In this document: one piece after another, positions 62,069-64,000 of the stretch | How the letters are laid out: each line of letters begins with the position of its first letter | Numbering within the stretch: position 1 is the first letter of the stretch | Origin: Parachitinimonas caeni | GTDB lineage: Bacteria; Pseudomonadota; Gammaproteobacteria; Burkholderiales; Chitinimonadaceae | NCBI RefSeq assembly: GCF_030129945.1 | Contig: NZ_JARRAF010000002.1 | Location: forward strand, 247,392 to 311,391 | Length of the DNA: 64,000 nucleotides | Direction of reading: 5' to 3' | The notes under the pieces: model-generated | Told to the model about the DNA's origin: nothing | Database searches by the model: none | The model's input: the letters and a program-made list of their open reading frames with translations, nothing else | Program-made: the position numbers and the translations under genes

Positions 62069-63118
62069 ATGAGCTATCCCCTCAGCAATCAAGAACTCGT
62101 ACACACTCCTCTCAATGGACTGGACTTTCGCTCAGACACCGTTACCCGACCAGGCCAGGCCATGCGTGCAGCGATGGCTACCGCAGAAGTTGGCGACGAT
62201 GTTTTCGGCGATGACCCAACCGTCAACGCGTTGGAAGCTGAAGTAGCAGAAATGCTGGGGTTTGAGGCTGCGGTATTTGCCGCGACCGGCACACAATCCA
62301 ATTTACTGGGCCTGCTCACTCACTGTCAGCGCGGAGACGAATACATCGTTGGTCAAGATGCACATACGTATAAATTTGAGGCCGGTGGGGCTGCCGTATT
62401 GGGCAGCATTCAACCTCAACCGCTCGATAACGCGCCGGACGGTAGTATCCCTCTGGCAAAAATTGAAGCCGCGATCAAACCCGATGATGCACATTTTGCA
62501 CGCAGTCGGCTTCTCGCCCTTGAAAACACTATTGGGGGAAAAGTGCTACCCGCCAGCTACATCGCAGAAGCACAGGCACTAGCCCGCAGAAGAGGGCTGG
62601 CACTGCACCTGGATGGTGCCCGACTATGGAATGCCGCAGTCGCCCAAGGTGTTTCGCCAGCGGCCATTGCGCAGGGCTTTGACACGGTTTCGGTCTGTCT
62701 CTCTAAAGGTCTGGGCGCTCCCGTTGGCTCGGTGTTACTCGGGAGTCGCGAAGCAATCAAGTCGGCGCGTCGCTGGAGGAAAATGCTGGGGGGAACCATG
62801 CGCCAAGTTGGAATTATTGCAGCGGCAGGCCGTTACGCCATCCGCCATCACATTGATCGACTTGCAGAGGACCACGCCAACGCACAACGGTTAGCCGATG
62901 GCTTGTCCCAGCTGCCAGGCCTAACTGTTACCTCGCCACAGACCAATATTGTTTTTGTCAGCGTTGAACCGACGATTGCGGAACGTTTTGCCGATCATTT
63001 ACGAGCGCATGGTGTTTTGATCACCGGCACATGCAACCAACGTTGGGTGACGCATCTGGATGTCAACGCCGAGAGCATTACTCGCGCACTGAATATTGCG
63101 CAGAAATTCTTCATTTAA
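62069..63118 (+). CDS. ltaE: Low-specificity L-threonine aldolase
   Basis: PLP enzyme that cleaves threonine and allo-threonine to glycine and acetaldehyde. The 349-residue product shows FRSDTVTRPGQAMRAAM, EVGDDVFGDDPTVN, the cofactor contacts TGTQSN and HLDGARLWNA (Asp182), the Schiff-base Lys213 in CLSKGLGAPVGSV, and RKMLGGTMRQVG. Length and order match the family. Only a weak ribosome site is seen before the ATG at 62069. Confidence 0.93.
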   Translation: MSYPLSNQELVHTPLNGLDFRSDTVTRPGQAMRAAMATAEVGDDVFGDDPTVNALEAEVAEMLGFEAAVFAATGTQSNLLGLLTHCQRGDEYIVGQDAHTYKFEAGGAAVLGSIQPQPLDNAPDGSIPLAKIEAAIKPDDAHFARSRLLALENTIGGKVLPASYIAEAQALARRRGLALHLDGARLWNAAVAQGVSPAAIAQGFDTVSVCLSKGLGAPVGSVLLGSREAIKSARRWRKMLGGTMRQVGIIAAAGRYAIRHHIDRLAEDHANAQRLADGLSQLPGLTVTSPQTNIVFVSVEPTIAERFADHLRAHGVLITGTCNQRWVTHLDVNAESITRALNIAQKFFI

Positions 63119-63130
63119 GGTTTTCCGGTG

Positions 63131-63814
63131 ATGAAAGCGATGATTCTTGCAGCCGGCCGCGGCGAACGGATGCGGCCACTCACAGATACCACACCTAAGC
63201 CTTTGTTACCACTGAAAGGCAAACCACTAATCGTTTGGCATCTTGAGCGCTTGTCTGACGCCGGAGTCACCGAAGTCATCATCAACCATGCTTGGCTTGG
63301 CTCCCAGATAGAGGCGACCTTAGGGGATGGTCAGAGATGGGGGATAGCTATCCGCTACTCTGCCGAAGGTTATGCTCGCGAAACTGCGGGTGGTATTGCC
63401 TTGGTACGTGATTGGCTTGGAAATGCCCCATTTCTATTACTGAGTGGGGATATTTACACGGATTACCCACTCGGAAGCTTGATAGCGCAAGCGCCTCAGC
63501 TAATGGCCAATCCAGAGGTGCTTGCCCATTTAGTCATGGTCAATAACCCAGACTACCACCCATTAGGCGACTTTGGCCTGATAAATGGCTATATCAATCC
63601 CAACCTTGAACCTCGCTACACATACGGCAACTTGGCGCTAATGCGTATTCAGTTGGTTGAGAAGGTGCGGGCCGGAGAAGTAGCCAAACTAGGCCCGTTG
63701 CTGGTTGAAGCCGGGGAGAAGGGGGGAGTGAGCGGGGAATATTTTGGGGGAAGGTGGTTCAACTTGGGAACACCATCGGATCTGTCACTCGCGGAGGCGG
63801 TGATCATGGGTTAA
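63131..63814 (+). CDS. murU: Nucleotidyltransferase, MurU-like (N-acetylmuramate-1-phosphate uridylyltransferase)
   Basis: The 227-residue product is a sugar-nucleotide transferase with the motif LAAGRGERMRPLT near the start, KPLLPLKGKPLI, EVIINHAWLG, and ETAGGIALVRDWLG. These agree with MurU, which makes UDP-MurNAc in the peptidoglycan-recycling shortcut with AmgK. The start is the ATG at 63131 or the GTG at 63128. The amgK partner, usually adjacent, is not in the window, so the assignment to MurU rather than a related sugar-1-phosphate uridylyltransferase is probable, not certain. Confidence 0.8.
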   Translation: MKAMILAAGRGERMRPLTDTTPKPLLPLKGKPLIVWHLERLSDAGVTEVIINHAWLGSQIEATLGDGQRWGIAIRYSAEGYARETAGGIALVRDWLGNAPFLLLSGDIYTDYPLGSLIAQAPQLMANPEVLAHLVMVNNPDYHPLGDFGLINGYINPNLEPRYTYGNLALMRIQLVEKVRAGEVAKLGPLLVEAGEKGGVSGEYFGGRWFNLGTPSDLSLAEAVIMG

Positions 63815-63877
63815 TAACCCAGATTTGCTTGAGGGGTTAGAGGCTATTAGTGGGGATTGCCGTGGAGGAGTATAAAG

Positions 63878-63913
63878 CAAAGCGCCCCGACCATCAGAGG
63901 AGGGGGCGCTTTA
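63878..63913 (-). terminator. Stem-loop at the end of the rRNA operon
   Basis: AAAGCGCCCC (63879-63888) pairs with GGGGCGCTTT (63903-63912), lying just past the 3' end of the 5S rRNA gene. On the minus strand it is followed by a mixed T-run (GCTTTATA). It probably ends rRNA operon transcription, and possibly murU-side transcription on the plus strand. Confidence 0.7.
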
Positions 63914-63920
63914 TAAGGGG

Positions 63921-64000
63921 AGCCTGGCGGTGACCTACTTTCACACGGGAATCCGCACTATCATCGGCGCAGAGGCGTTTCACGGTCCTGTTCGGAATGG
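63921..64000 (-). rRNA. 5S ribosomal RNA, 3' part
   Basis: The minus strand read from the window end matches 5S rRNA: the near-universal GAAAGTAGGTCACCGCCAGGC at its 3' end (here AGCCTGGCGG ... on the plus strand), and CCGTGAAACGCCTCTGCGCCGATGATAG upstream. About 80 of roughly 115 bases are present; the 5' part and the rest of the rRNA operon lie beyond 64000. Confidence 0.95.

Noticed and set aside
1..64000. CRISPR array, tRNA genes, complete insertion sequence, prophage or integrase
   Set aside because: No regularly spaced direct repeats, no tRNA-like cloverleaf, and no transposase, integrase or phage structural gene was seen in any open frame.

Overview
The window reads as a chromosomal segment of a moderately GC-rich betaproteobacterium, probably of the Neisseriales / Chitinibacteraceae type. 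The grounds are the gene order mrcA < > pilMNOPQ-aroK-aroB, the pilE/fimT/pilVWX/pilY1 cluster, the LPS core genes waaC/waaA, and a metH-type methionine synthase. This placement is inference from gene content, not from a phylogenetic marker. The window ends in the 3' part of a 5S rRNA gene read on the minus strand.

1-8.4 kb is core. A truncated penicillin-binding protein 1a gene diverges from a tightly overlapped pilMNOPQ operon (type IV pilus alignment complex and secretin), which runs into aroK and aroB (shikimate pathway) and a minimal phosphoglycosyl transferase. A strong terminator-like hairpin lies inside the start of aroK. 8.4-15.7 kb is a haem-uptake operon (TonB receptor, HmuS, HmuT, HmuU, HmuV, own TonB) behind a Fur-box-like sequence. 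15.7-19.4 kb holds single genes (glyoxalase-fold protein, small Cys-rich protein, PhzF-like protein, DUF3149-like membrane peptide, PLP decarboxylase) and the first copies of a small inverted-repeat element. 19.6-27.7 kb is the minor pilin / PilY1 operon; PilY1 carries a tandemly duplicated domain inside its von Willebrand A region. 27.8-29.7 kb has a small secreted protein, an AlkB-like oxygenase and a Spo0M-like protein. 29.8-34.9 kb is a second iron operon behind a Fur box: siderophore receptor, PiuC-type hydroxylase, TonB, ExbB, ExbD. 34.9-41.3 kb holds an orphan AAA-type ATPase, metH and a BenE-type transporter.

41.3-50.5 kb is the most plastic part. It has a TetR-family regulator, gene fragments (a lipoprotein and a GEVED-like domain), a degenerate M23 peptidase-like protein, a GH5 glycosidase, a class C beta-lactamase-like hydrolase, a radical SAM protein, and several MITE-like elements with ends GGCTCTGTTGAC / GTCAACAGAGCC. 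Three are complete (208, 258 and 309 bp) and flanked by TA. They are built from nested palindromic modules, and several abut stop codons or start codons of genes. No transposase that could mobilise them is in the window.

50.7-57.6 kb has a nucleoside transporter, YaeQ, ArsC, a secreted protein of unknown function, and a secreted sphingomyelinase-like phosphodiesterase gene followed after 3 bp by a gene for a membrane-anchored helical protein resembling lipase-specific foldases (Lif). That pairing is the best candidate here for an undescribed system. 57.6-63.8 kb is envelope metabolism: waaA, waaC, a GT2 glycosyltransferase, a nucleotide-sugar epimerase, threonine aldolase and a MurU-like nucleotidyltransferase. 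A stem-loop and the 5S rRNA gene follow.
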